Shown piece by piece: positions 7,339-15,758 of a DNA stretch of 64,000 nucleotides (position 1 is its first letter; each line of letters opens with the position of its first letter). Where the stretch lies: positions 153,596-217,595 of the forward strand of contig DATCZA010000068.1 of assembly GCA_036526135.1 (NCBI GenBank), read 5' to 3'. Origin of the DNA: UBA2965 sp036526135 (GTDB lineage Bacteria; Pseudomonadota; Gammaproteobacteria; Pseudomonadales; Azotimanducaceae). The notes below the pieces were generated by a model that saw only the letters and a list, made by a program, of their open reading frames with translations, did not search any database and was not told where the DNA came from. The position numbers and the translations under genes were made by a program.

Positions 7339-8595
7339 GAAATAGTAGACCCACCGCGCGTAAAGGCGCGACCCGCCCCCTACGGTGAGACGGGAGCCCG
7401 CCGGATCCGCGACCACGGGCACCCCGCCGAACTCGTCTCCTGAACCGCCGAGCGGTTCGACCACTCCGAGCTCGAGACGCTGGTTGTCGCCAGGGTCGAA
7501 GTTGATCTGCGTCTGCAGAAGCAGGCTGCCGTCGTTGAGATTGCCAATGAGCGTCACGGTCTGAACCAGCAGAGGGTGCCACTGGTACGTCACTCCGCCG
7601 GCCAGATAGTCGCGCATGACGTTGAACAACTCCCCTCGGCCGAGACGGTCGAGCAGGGGCGCCGGGAGTTCTTCGACGGTCTCCGGCAGCTCTGATACGC
7701 CAAAGCCGTTGTGAAAATACTCGGCGAACACGTACGTCGTTCGGCCCGCGACCTCCAGGCTGTAGTCCAGATTGACCACCCCGCCGACTCTGGCGCCGCC
7801 GTCCGCGAGGCGGGTGGCCACCAGGTCGGTGCGCAGCATGGCTCCTTTCAGGGGATATCTGACGCCAATCCCGTATACCTGATCGCGGTAGTGCTTGGCG
7901 GCCATCAGCTCCACCTCGCAGGCCCCGATAAACCCGCGCCATTTGCCCGCGAGGCTCCCCGCCTGGCCCGTGAAATCACCCGTCTCGTCACGCCGTCCCA
8001 CCGCGAGCACCTGCAGATCGCTGCCATCGGAGAAGAGGCGCTCGATCAGCAGGAGATCGTCGCCCGCCTTGTAATCCCGGTCCACCGCGGTGGGCGCGAA
8101 CGGGTTGAACAGGTCCATGGGCCGGAATACCAGGCCGGCGCCCCAGCTGACGGCCTCGCGGCCAACGGTGACGGCCCAGTCATCCCTGCGCAGCTTGAGG
8201 GCCAGCCGGTCGAGGCGATGGAACGAGCGGTGCCGGTCGCCGTCTTCGATCTCCCAGGTCAGGTCCATCAGCCGGCGCTCGTCTCCCTCGGGGGACTGTT
8301 CGAGAACCGTGCCGGGTGCCGTGGGGAAGTTCAGCGAATCTCCCGTGACCAGCGTGGTCGAGTGCTCCACCTGCAGCGTTACCGCCGAGATCGTCTTCTG
8401 AAACATCAGGCGCAGGTCGTAATTCTGGTCGTAGGCGGGGGTGCCGCTGAGGTTGCGCTGAAGATCGTGCTCCGGCAGGGCGGTAGCCGTGCCGAACCAT
8501 TTGACCCGAGCGGAAAAGTCCGACTGCGCCGCGCTGCCCGTCGCCCACAGACCGAGAAACGGCCCGATCAGCCAGCTTCTATGCCGGCGCCACAT
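7336..8595 (-). CDS. Outer-membrane beta-barrel protein of the LolA/ABC export operon
   Basis: A 419-residue protein with a signal peptide (about residues 1-23, cleavage after GSAAQ). The rest shows alternating hydrophobic strands and closes with WVYYF, the C-terminal aromatic signal for BAM-mediated insertion. The segment WGAGLVFRPMDLFNPF is a conserved-looking plug or strand motif seen in barrel proteins near such ABC systems. It overlaps the ATPase gene by 17 bp and is the last gene of the operon. I cannot name the family; it is most likely the outer-membrane component or receptor of this system. Confidence 0.75.
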   Translation of the reverse strand: MWRRHRSWLIGPFLGLWATGSAAQSDFSARVKWFGTATALPEHDLQRNLSGTPAYDQNYDLRLMFQKTISAVTLQVEHSTTLVTGDSLNFPTAPGTVLEQSPEGDERRLMDLTWEIEDGDRHRSFHRLDRLALKLRRDDWAVTVGREAVSWGAGLVFRPMDLFNPFAPTAVDRDYKAGDDLLLIERLFSDGSDLQVLAVGRRDETGDFTGQAGSLAGKWRGFIGACEVELMAAKHYRDQVYGIGVRYPLKGAMLRTDLVATRLADGGARVGGVVNLDYSLEVAGRTTYVFAEYFHNGFGVSELPETVEELPAPLLDRLGRGELFNVMRDYLAGGVTYQWHPLLVQTVTLIGNLNDGSLLLQTQINFDPGDNQRLELGVVEPLGGSGDEFGGVPVVADPAGSRLTVGGGSRLYARWVYYF

Positions 8596-9280
8596 CGGCG
8601 CTGTCCTTCACGATCGCGCCGTCGCGCAGCCCGACCTGACGCTGAGCGTAGCCCATGACCATGGGATCGTGGGTGGCGGCAACGATGGTCACGCCGCGGT
8701 CCTGGTTGAGGCGACGCAGATACTCGAGCAGCTCCCTGGTGGTGGCCGAATCGAGATTGGCGCTCGGCTCGTCGGCCAACAGCAGAACCGGCTCAGTGAC
8801 GATGGCCCTCGCAACCGCCACCCGCTGCTGCTGACCTCCGGACAGCTCCCCCGGACGTCGCTTCTCCAGCTCGCCGATGCCCAGGGCCTCGAGCGCGGCG
8901 CGAGCCCGAGCGGCACGCTCCGCGGCCGACACGCCCTGCAGCTGCATGATGAACTCCACGTTCTCCCTTGCGGACAGAACGGGAATGAGGTTATAGGACT
9001 GGAAAACGAAGCCGATCTTGCGCAGCCGCAGATCCGACAGCCGACTCTCGCTGAGCGAACCGAGGTCAACGCCATCCACCTCGACGCATCCGGAGCTGGG
9101 GCGGTCCAGCCCGCCGATCATGTTGAGCAACGTGGACTTTCCCGATCCGGACGGTCCCGCCAGCGTCACGAACTCGCCCTTGCCGACCTCGAAGTCCACA
9201 TCCCGAAGAGCATGCACGGGCACCGAATCGTCCTGGTAGGTCCGGGAGACCCCAATACAGCGCACTACCCGTTCGGCCAT
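8579..9280 (-). CDS. ABC transporter ATP-binding protein (MacB/LolD type)
   Basis: A 233-residue ATPase reading from the ATG at 9280, which follows GGAGATGATGAAGAA; a longer frame upstream would overlap the permease gene. Walker A GPSGSGKST, Q-loop FVFQSYNLIPVLSARENV, signature LSGGQQQRVAVARA and Walker B LLLADEPSANLDS are all intact. Size and motifs fit the MacB/LolD/FtsE group, which powers FtsX-fold permeases working on periplasmic substrates rather than classical import. It lies 7 bp after the second permease gene and before the barrel gene. Confidence 0.93.
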   Translation of the reverse strand: MAERVVRCIGVSRTYQDDSVPVHALRDVDFEVGKGEFVTLAGPSGSGKSTLLNMIGGLDRPSSGCVEVDGVDLGSLSESRLSDLRLRKIGFVFQSYNLIPVLSARENVEFIMQLQGVSAAERAARARAALEALGIGELEKRRPGELSGGQQQRVAVARAIVTEPVLLLADEPSANLDSATTRELLEYLRRLNQDRGVTIVAATHDPMVMGYAQRQVGLRDGAIVKDSADVAPA

Positions 9281-9287
9281 TTCTTCA

Positions 9288-10505
9288 TCATCTCCGCAAA
9301 GCATCCAGGGGGCCGATCTGCACGGCACGCCATGCCGGGTAGAGACTCGCAATCAGGCCAAAGACAATGCTCATGGCCGCGACCAGCACGACGTCCTCGA
9401 GGAGAAGTCTCGGAACGAGCACGCTGCGCATACCGAAGAGCTCCACGCCGGCCGCCCATTCCGTCAGGTCGATTCCGTCGCTCAGCCACACGACCAGCAG
9501 AAAACCCAAGCCGAGCCCCAAGGCCACCCCAGCGGCCATGATGAGGGTGGATTCCAGCACGACCTGCACCACCACCGAGCCGGGACGCATGCCGACGGCT
9601 CGCAGCATGCCGAACTCTCTGATCCGCTCCATCACGGCGGTGATCAGGGCGTTGACGAGCCCGAATATCAAAGCGCCCATCATGATGCAGAACCAGATGA
9701 AGATCGCCGTATCCGCGAACAGGAACATGGCCGCCGTCTGCGGTTCGAGTTCCTTCCAGTCCATCACGTCCAGGTCGGTAAAGGTTTCCGCCAGCCCCTG
9801 CTTGAGGCCATCGCCTCGAGGCTCTTCGCGCAGCTTGATCGACACCTCGGTGAAGACGTTGGCGTCCACGAGCTCCTGAAGGCGCGTCACGCCGGTGAAG
9901 ACGAACATCTTCTCCAGCCCCTGACCATCGGCGTCGTAAACGCCCGCAATCCGGAATCCGGCTTCGCGATTGAGCCCGTCCGCGCCCTGTGTGATCAGCA
10001 CCAGGCGCCTGCCCACGTCGGTATCGAGCTGCTCGGCCAGCGCCTGCCCGATCACGACCCGCCGATCGGCTGCACCGGATAGCGGCTCGCCGCGGTAGCT
10101 GGCATCCCCCAGAAAGGAGATCGTCTCCTGCGCCGGGTCCACGCCGACGAACTGCACGCCGCGGGTTTCCCGTTCGCTCATGATGACGGCCGGGATCCTG
10201 ATGCGTGCCGCCCATCCCTGAAGCAGCCGGGGGCCGATGTCGGGCGACCAGCCCTGCACCAGAGTGAAGCTTCTCTGAATTCCCGGGTCGTCCAGATAGC
10301 CGGGCGCAAGCACTTTCAGATGACCGGTGAGGTTCTGCACAGCGGCTTCTCTCATGTCGTGCTGAAAACCGCGAATCAGCGCGTTGGCCAGGGTCACGCC
10401 GCCAACCGCAACCACTACCGCCATGAGCAGCATCAGGTTCCGGCGCTTGTGCCGAAGCAGGTTTCGAGCAGAGAGCTGAAAGAGAAGCTTCAACATGGAC
10501 GACAC
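9288..10505 (-). CDS. ABC transporter permease, FtsX/MacB fold (second permease)
   Basis: A 405-residue permease with an N-terminal membrane helix (about residues 23-42), a large periplasmic domain of about 210 residues and three C-terminal helices containing the FtsX-domain pattern (ITAVMERIREFGMLRAVGMRP). This is the four-helix MacB/LolC/LolE topology of mechanotransmission transporters. It lies about 80 bp from the other permease gene and pairs with it, probably as a heterodimer. An in-frame ATG three codons downstream is an alternative start. Confidence 0.9.
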   Translation of the reverse strand: MSSMLKLLFQLSARNLLRHKRRNLMLLMAVVVAVGGVTLANALIRGFQHDMREAAVQNLTGHLKVLAPGYLDDPGIQRSFTLVQGWSPDIGPRLLQGWAARIRIPAVIMSERETRGVQFVGVDPAQETISFLGDASYRGEPLSGAADRRVVIGQALAEQLDTDVGRRLVLITQGADGLNREAGFRIAGVYDADGQGLEKMFVFTGVTRLQELVDANVFTEVSIKLREEPRGDGLKQGLAETFTDLDVMDWKELEPQTAAMFLFADTAIFIWFCIMMGALIFGLVNALITAVMERIREFGMLRAVGMRPGSVVVQVVLESTLIMAAGVALGLGLGFLLVVWLSDGIDLTEWAAGVELFGMRSVLVPRLLLEDVVLVAAMSIVFGLIASLYPAWRAVQIGPLDALRR

Positions 10506-10584
10506 CGGCGCGGCGACCCGACCACCCTCCCTGTCCTCCGGGCAGCCATCGCACCGCCCGCGTTCGAAGCAGCGTCACCCGACA

Positions 10585-11853
10585 TCATTCGCCTCTCAGG
10601 GCTGCGGCGGCGTTCAGCCGGAAAATGCGCAGAGACGGAAGGAGCGCGGCGATCTGGGTTCCCATCAGCATGACCAGCGGCGCGGAGAGAAACGCCTGAA
10701 GCGAAAACGCCGGGTAAAGCCGGGCCGGCATGTAGAACTGCTCGGCATACTCCTCGAGCGTCTCGCCCATGTATATGCCCACGTCCTGAAGCCATGCCAC
10801 GATGATGGCGGCGAGGCCCAGCCCCAGCGAAGCCCCGAGCAGCCAGATGAAGAACCCCTCCCACTGCATCATCGCGACGATGCGCCAGGGCTTCATGCCG
10901 ATGGCTTTGAGCATCCCGAATTCCCTGGTCCGCTCGAAGACGGTCATGATGAAGGTGTTCACGATGCTGAACACGACGAGCACCTCGACGACGTAGAAGA
11001 AGAGCTCACCCCCGAGCCGGTCTATCTCGATGGCTTGCCGCAGCTCCGGCATTACCTCGCTCCAATGCCTGACCACGAGCGCGGGCCGGTCGGTCAAACT
11101 GTGCCTCAGACTCTCGGCGACGGCCTCGCTGCGATCCAGATCCTCCGTGCGGATGGCGAAAGTGTGCACCTCGTCGGCAAGCCCGAATGCGCTCTGGACT
11201 GACGCGAGCGGGGTGATGAGGGTGACCCGATCCAGATCGGCTACCCCGGTCTCCAGGATGCCCGCCACGGTGATCACCATGGCGGCGACACCGCCGTGCT
11301 TCTCAGATCCCAAGAGCACCACCTCATCGCCGAGAGTCACGCCGAGGTTGCGCGCCAGCAAAGAGCCCAGCAGGCCGTCATCCGGGGCGGCAATGGCTCT
11401 ACCCTCGCGAACCATCTTCAGCAGGCGCACGGTATCGCGCTCGGCGTCGGGATCTACGCCGATGATCCGGGCACCAAATGACCGCTCTCCCGCGGAAGCC
11501 AGCGCGAACGCTTCCGCGCGCGGCGCGACGGCCTCAACGCCGGCGGTGGCTTCGATCACCCGCCGGAGCGCACCGGCGCTCCCCATGGTGTCCTCGAAGC
11601 GGGCGCTGTCGACGTAGTCGGCCGTTTGAATCTGGATGTGACCCGTCAGCAGGGAGGTGGCGTTCTCCATCATGATGTCGTACTGACCGAGCTGCATCGC
11701 CATGGAGAAAACCACCAGCAGCACCGCAAACGCGATGCCACCCGCCGTCAGCCACGTCCGCCTGCGGTTGCGCGCCAGGTTGCGCCAACCGATTCGGAGC
11801 AGCAGCGCCGGGCGGGCACGCCCCCCGGCCGCCGGCGTCCGCGCCTGGGTCAC
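10585..11853 (-). CDS. ABC transporter permease, FtsX/MacB fold (first permease)
   Basis: A 422-residue permease with the same plan as its neighbour: N-terminal helix after RNRRRTWLTAGG, periplasmic domain about residues 65-285, then three helices with TVFERTREFGMLKAIGMKP. The two permeases are clearly paralogous (both carry a TGHIQ/TGHLK motif after the first helix), as LolC and LolE are. The start overlaps the stop of the LolA-like gene by four bases, indicating translational coupling. The substrate is unknown; lipoproteins or lipids are the likely class, given the LolA-like partner. Confidence 0.9.
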   Translation of the reverse strand: MTQARTPAAGGRARPALLLRIGWRNLARNRRRTWLTAGGIAFAVLLVVFSMAMQLGQYDIMMENATSLLTGHIQIQTADYVDSARFEDTMGSAGALRRVIEATAGVEAVAPRAEAFALASAGERSFGARIIGVDPDAERDTVRLLKMVREGRAIAAPDDGLLGSLLARNLGVTLGDEVVLLGSEKHGGVAAMVITVAGILETGVADLDRVTLITPLASVQSAFGLADEVHTFAIRTEDLDRSEAVAESLRHSLTDRPALVVRHWSEVMPELRQAIEIDRLGGELFFYVVEVLVVFSIVNTFIMTVFERTREFGMLKAIGMKPWRIVAMMQWEGFFIWLLGASLGLGLAAIIVAWLQDVGIYMGETLEEYAEQFYMPARLYPAFSLQAFLSAPLVMLMGTQIAALLPSLRIFRLNAAAALRGE

Positions 11854-12623
11854 GGCCGCTGGCCCGACTGCAGCGAGAAGAGCGTGAAGATTCGGTCTTC
11901 CAGCTCGATGTCGAAGTCGACCCGGGCGTAGCTGAGCTCGGTGTAGTTTTCCGGCTCATCGAGCTTGGACATGCGCATTCGGGTACCGAAGATCCGCCCG
12001 CCCATCTCGCCGATCTCCAGGGTTTCCATCCGCTTGAGCGGACGCATGGCCTGATCGAAGAACGTCTGCGAGATCAGAACGTGGTCGTCGCGCAGCACGA
12101 TCTCCTCTTTGCCCCACACCACCGGCGCCTCTTCGCGGGGAACCGCCTCGATGGTGTAAAGGGTGTGGCCCTCGGATCGCCGGGTCGCCGTGATGGCCAG
12201 CTCGTATTCTTCCAACAGCTTGTCCGTGCGGGAGAGATCGTTGTATGAGAAGTCCGAGCCTGCCCAGCTCTGCGACATCAGGCTGAAGGGCAACCGGATC
12301 GTGCGGTTCAGCTTCGGGTTGTAGGTCCACATCTTCTCGCCCTGCTTGAGGGTCGCGTTGCCCGCATCCCTGGCCGGCGCCGTGAACCGGATCAGGGCGT
12401 CCTTGCGGCCGCGGGTCCAGGCGACCAGCTTCGAGGTCCGTTGCCAATCCGGCCGGTGAATGACCATGGCGAACTCCGCGTAAGACGATTGCCCCCGGGT
12501 GAGATCGATGGCGGCGGCGACCAGCTCCCGAGCAGTAGGCTCTTCGGCGGCGAGAACGCCGGCCGGGAAGATGACGAGCATCGAGTGCGCAGCGGTGAGC
12601 AGCAGCCGCTTGACGCTATGCAT
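11850..12623 (-). CDS. LolA-like outer-membrane lipoprotein-sorting family protein
   Basis: A 257-residue periplasmic protein from the ATG at 12623, which follows GGAGG; the longer frame lacks a ribosome site. Signal peptide at residues 1-25 (ending GVLAAEE). The body matches the LolA-like lipoprotein-sorting family: ARELVAAAIDLTRGQ, then MWTYNPKLNRTIRLP and an LEIGEMGGRIFGTRMRM strand pair, which build an open half-barrel for acyl chains. It is the first gene of a five-gene operon with two permeases, an ATPase and an outer-membrane protein. It probably ferries a lipidic substrate across the periplasm. Confidence 0.88.
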   Translation of the reverse strand: MHSVKRLLLTAAHSMLVIFPAGVLAAEEPTARELVAAAIDLTRGQSSYAEFAMVIHRPDWQRTSKLVAWTRGRKDALIRFTAPARDAGNATLKQGEKMWTYNPKLNRTIRLPFSLMSQSWAGSDFSYNDLSRTDKLLEEYELAITATRRSEGHTLYTIEAVPREEAPVVWGKEEIVLRDDHVLISQTFFDQAMRPLKRMETLEIGEMGGRIFGTRMRMSKLDEPENYTELSYARVDFDIELEDRIFTLFSLQSGQRP

Positions 12624-12668
12624 TGACAAGCCTCCACGAGCAGGCAATATCCGGATCGGCCTCAACGT

Positions 12669-12691
12669 TTGACTCTATCAACAATTATTGT
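12669..12691. promoter_or_regulatory. Candidate TetR operator between divergent genes
   Basis: The 72 bp between the divergent lolA-like and tetR genes are the most AT-rich stretch nearby. They contain two adjoining dyads: TTGA-N5-TCAA at 12669-12681 and ACAAT-T-ATTGT at 12681-12691. The second ends five bases before the tetR start. A regulator bound here could control both directions. Binding is inferred, not shown. Confidence 0.4.
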
Positions 12692-12695
12692 CCCC

Positions 12696-13310
12696 ATGCC
12701 GCTGAGAGAAGAGAAGAAACGACAGGTCCGGAAGGACATACTAGACGCTGCGCGAGAGCTGATCGAGCAACGCGGATACGACAGCTCGACGATGCGCGAC
12801 ATTGCCGGAACCGCACGGGTGAGTTACCAGACCCTGTACAACTATTTTCCAACCAAGGCGGCCATCCTCGCCGCCCTGCTCAACGACGTCGTGGAGCAGG
12901 CGGTCGCCGACATCGAAGCGCTCATCGAGGGCTACGATGGCAGGCTGGTGGAAACCCTGAACGCCATCAACCGGGCCCGGATCGATCTCGTCGCGCGACG
13001 GGACAGGGAGCTGTGGCGCATCATCTCGGTGGACAGGCTGCGCGACGGCCAGGACGCGGGCGCCGTCCACCAGCGGCTTGACGACGCCGCCGGGGAAAGG
13101 CTCAAGCAGCTGCTCGCCCTGGCGAGGCAAAGGGGCGAGCTGGTCCCGGACGTGGACGTGGGTTTGCTCAGCGACACTCTCAAGGCCCTGGGCGAGCGGG
13201 CGGTGGCGCGCTACCTGGAGGCTTCCGCCGCTTCCCGACGCAGCGTCGCGGAGTCCCTGGCTGCCCAGACCTCGCTGCTGGTCACGCCCTACCTGGAGCC
13301 GGCGCGATGA
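12696..13310 (+). CDS. TetR/AcrR-family transcriptional regulator
   Basis: A 204-residue regulator from the ATG at 12696. Residues about 8-55 form the TetR helix-turn-helix (ILDAARELIEQRGYDSSTMRDIA then VSYQTLYNYFPTK). The C-terminal ligand domain is helical and not attributable to a ligand. It is divergent from the LolA/ABC operon across 72 bp containing dyads, so it probably represses that operon and itself. Its stop overlaps the start of the oxidoreductase fusion by four bases, so the fusion is under the same control. Confidence 0.9.
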   Translation: MPLREEKKRQVRKDILDAARELIEQRGYDSSTMRDIAGTARVSYQTLYNYFPTKAAILAALLNDVVEQAVADIEALIEGYDGRLVETLNAINRARIDLVARRDRELWRIISVDRLRDGQDAGAVHQRLDDAAGERLKQLLALARQRGELVPDVDVGLLSDTLKALGERAVARYLEASAASRRSVAESLAAQTSLLVTPYLEPAR

Positions 13311-15316
13311 CCATCCGCTGGGGTATTCTCGCGACGGGCAGCATCGCTCACACGTTCGCCCGGGCCGTAAAGCTGTCGGCGACGGGCAGGCTTCAGGCCG
13401 TCGGCAGCCGCCGGGGAGAGTCCGCCGAGGCCTTCGCGCGGGCCCTCGACGTGCCGAGCGCCCACGGGACCTACGCCGAGCTGGTGAACGACCCCGAAGT
13501 CGACGCCGTCTACATCGCCGCCCCGCACCCCGACCACGCCGAGTGGTCGATACGCGCGCTTCGCGCGGGCAAGGCCGTGCTCTGCGAGAAGCCGGCAGGG
13601 CTCAACCACGCCGAGGTGATGGCCGTCATCGATGAGGCCGAGCAGCGCCAGGCGTTCTTCATGGAAGCGTTCATGTACCGATGCCATCCGCAAACGCTTC
13701 GCCTTGTGGAGCTGGTGCGGGAAGGGGCCATCGGCGAGGTTCGCCACATCGAGGCCCGCTTCGGCTTTCACGCCGACTTCGACCCGGCGAGCCGCCTCTT
13801 CGGCAACGCCCTCGGCGGCGGCGGCATCATGGACGTCGGCTGCTATCCGGTCTCCATGGCGAGGCTGATCGCGGGTGCCGAGCCCGACCAGGTCAGCGGC
13901 CACGGGAAGGTGGGTGCCAGCGGCGTCGACGAGTGGGCGGCCGCCCTGCTGAAGTTCCCCAACGGGCTCTCCGCCCAGGTTGCCTCGTCCGTTTCCCTGG
14001 CTCTGGACAACTCCGTTCGCCTCAACGGCAGCGCGGGGCAGATCATCGTGAAGAATCCCTGGCACTGCGCCGATGCGGAGGGTCGATGGGCGTTGCAGAT
14101 TCGCCGGAGGGGGCGTGATCCGGAGACGGTCGAAGGCACCGCGCCCCCTCTGTACGAGCTCGAGGCCGACCACGTCGCCGACATGATCGCTCAAGGGCGG
14201 AGCGAATCCCCCCATATGAGCTGGACCGACAGTCGCAACAACGCGCTGGTGCTCGACGCCTGGCGGCGGGAGGTGGGCGTCGAGTTTCAGCGGGAAACCA
14301 AGGCCGCGCCGCTGCTGGGCGGGCCCCTGCGCAGGCCGGAGAGACCGCCGATGACCTACGGCCGGGTCGCCAACCTGTCCAAGCCGGTAGCCCGCCTGGT
14401 AATGGGCTGCGACAACCAGCCGAGCCTGAGCCACGCTGCCATCATGTGGGACCACTACTTCGAGCGTGGCGGCAACGCCTTCGACACTGCCTACATCTAT
14501 GGCGGCGGCAGCATGGAAAAGCTGCTTGGTCGCTGGCACACCAGCCGCAGGGTTCGCGACGACATCGTCATCATCGGCAAGGGTGCGCACACGCCCGACA
14601 ACCGTCCTGAAGCCGTCTCCCGGCAGCTGGACCGGAGCCTGGACCGACTCCAGACCGGCGAGGTAGACGTCTACTTCCTGCACCGCGACAACGTCGACAT
14701 ACCGGTAGGGGAGTTCGTCAGCGCCCTGAACGACGAAGCGGCCAAGGGCCGCATCAAGGCGTTCGGCGGATCGAACTGGACCCTGGCGCGGGTAAAGGCC
14801 GCGAACGCCTACGCGGCGCAGCAGGGGCTGCAGCCGTTCACGGTGCTTTCCAACCACTTCAGCCTGGCCCGGATGGTGGAGCCCATCTGGCCGGGCGTCG
14901 AAGCCGCTTCCGATCCGGAGTTCAGGGCTTTCCTGGCCGCATCGAAGATTGCCCTGTTTCCGTGGTCGTCCCAGGCTCGTGGCTTCTTCACGCCGTGGGC
15001 GGATCCCATCATCGCCGACCGGGGAGCGGAGAATCGCGCGGTGACCACAATGGAACCGACCATCGCCGAGCTCAAACGCACGTGGTTCGCCCAAGACAAC
15101 TTCGAGCGCCGCGCGCGCGCTGGCGCCGTCGCCGAGCGGCTGGACGTTGAGATGATCAACGTTGCGCTGGCCTATGTCCTGAACCAGCCGTTTCCCTGCT
15201 TCCCGCTCATCGGCCCGAGATTGCCGTGGGAGACCCGCAGCAGCCTCGCAGCGCTTGAAGTGGCGCTGAGCGACGCGGAGAGGGCCTGGCTGGATCTCAG
15301 CGCCGACGGCGGCTGA
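13307..15316 (+). CDS. Gfo/Idh/MocA oxidoreductase fused to aldo/keto reductase
   Basis: One uninterrupted 669-residue frame carries two enzymes. Residues about 1-330 are a Gfo/Idh/MocA dehydrogenase: GILATGSIAHTFARA dinucleotide motif, the CEKPAG lysine motif near residue 93, and GGGIMDVGCYPV. Residues about 345-665 are an aldo/keto reductase: FDTAYIYGGG with catalytic Asp/Tyr, IIGKGAH with the lysine, YFLHRDN with the histidine, then GGSNW. Each is normally a separate protein of about 330 residues. The fusion suggests a coupled oxidation/reduction of a sugar or polyol-like substrate with cofactor recycling. It overlaps the tetR stop by four bases. Confidence 0.9.
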   Translation: MTIRWGILATGSIAHTFARAVKLSATGRLQAVGSRRGESAEAFARALDVPSAHGTYAELVNDPEVDAVYIAAPHPDHAEWSIRALRAGKAVLCEKPAGLNHAEVMAVIDEAEQRQAFFMEAFMYRCHPQTLRLVELVREGAIGEVRHIEARFGFHADFDPASRLFGNALGGGGIMDVGCYPVSMARLIAGAEPDQVSGHGKVGASGVDEWAAALLKFPNGLSAQVASSVSLALDNSVRLNGSAGQIIVKNPWHCADAEGRWALQIRRRGRDPETVEGTAPPLYELEADHVADMIAQGRSESPHMSWTDSRNNALVLDAWRREVGVEFQRETKAAPLLGGPLRRPERPPMTYGRVANLSKPVARLVMGCDNQPSLSHAAIMWDHYFERGGNAFDTAYIYGGGSMEKLLGRWHTSRRVRDDIVIIGKGAHTPDNRPEAVSRQLDRSLDRLQTGEVDVYFLHRDNVDIPVGEFVSALNDEAAKGRIKAFGGSNWTLARVKAANAYAAQQGLQPFTVLSNHFSLARMVEPIWPGVEAASDPEFRAFLAASKIALFPWSSQARGFFTPWADPIIADRGAENRAVTTMEPTIAELKRTWFAQDNFERRARAGAVAERLDVEMINVALAYVLNQPFPCFPLIGPRLPWETRSSLAALEVALSDAERAWLDLSADGG

Positions 15317-15758
15317 CAAGCGAAACCACGTTCTCTCCGCCGATATGGTCCTGCCGCAGCGAGAGGGCGATCTCCCAGGTGTAAGTGGTCTTGCCGTCGC
15401 GGAGAAACCCCCGGAAGCCGAGCCCGCCGGCAATCTCGAAAAGAGTAAACGTCGCGTGAACGGTCTGCTCCTCGTTCCAGAGGAGCCCCAGGTTCGGGGG
15501 GCTGTCCAGCTTGGCCGTTCCGGTCAGAGAACCCTTGAGGGTGCGCACGCTCAGGTCATACGTCCCCTGTTCGTCCGGGGCGATCCTGACGTTCATGGCC
15601 CACGAGCCCAGCTCCTTGGCATCCACTTCGGCGCTGATGCTTGCACCCTCGTCGTCCCGCTGCACCTCCACATCACAGGCAACCCCCTGCCCCAGACTCT
15701 GCCCCTCGGCGAGGATTGAGCCCCGGCCCGTCCACTGGCCCGATCGAATGAGTATCAT
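15297..15758 (-). CDS. Hypothetical protein, beta-rich
   Basis: A 153-residue protein with no signal peptide and no membrane segment. It starts MILIRSGQW, is rich in alternating beta patterns (SISAEVDAKELGSWAMNV, then VHATFTLFEIAGG) and ends with SRRRR. It starts inside the stop codon region of the SRAP gene (4-bp overlap), so it belongs to that operon, and its end overlaps the convergent fusion gene by 20 bp. I do not recognise the family. A lipocalin-like or jelly-roll fold is possible. Confidence 0.65.
   Translation of the reverse strand: MILIRSGQWTGRGSILAEGQSLGQGVACDVEVQRDDEGASISAEVDAKELGSWAMNVRIAPDEQGTYDLSVRTLKGSLTGTAKLDSPPNLGLLWNEEQTVHATFTLFEIAGGLGFRGFLRDGKTTYTWEIALSLRQDHIGGENVVSLVSRRRR

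Noticed and set aside
13289..15433. 714-codon minus-strand open frame
   Set aside because: It lies opposite the well-supported dehydrogenase-reductase fusion and has no recognisable motifs; long antisense frames are common in GC-rich DNA.
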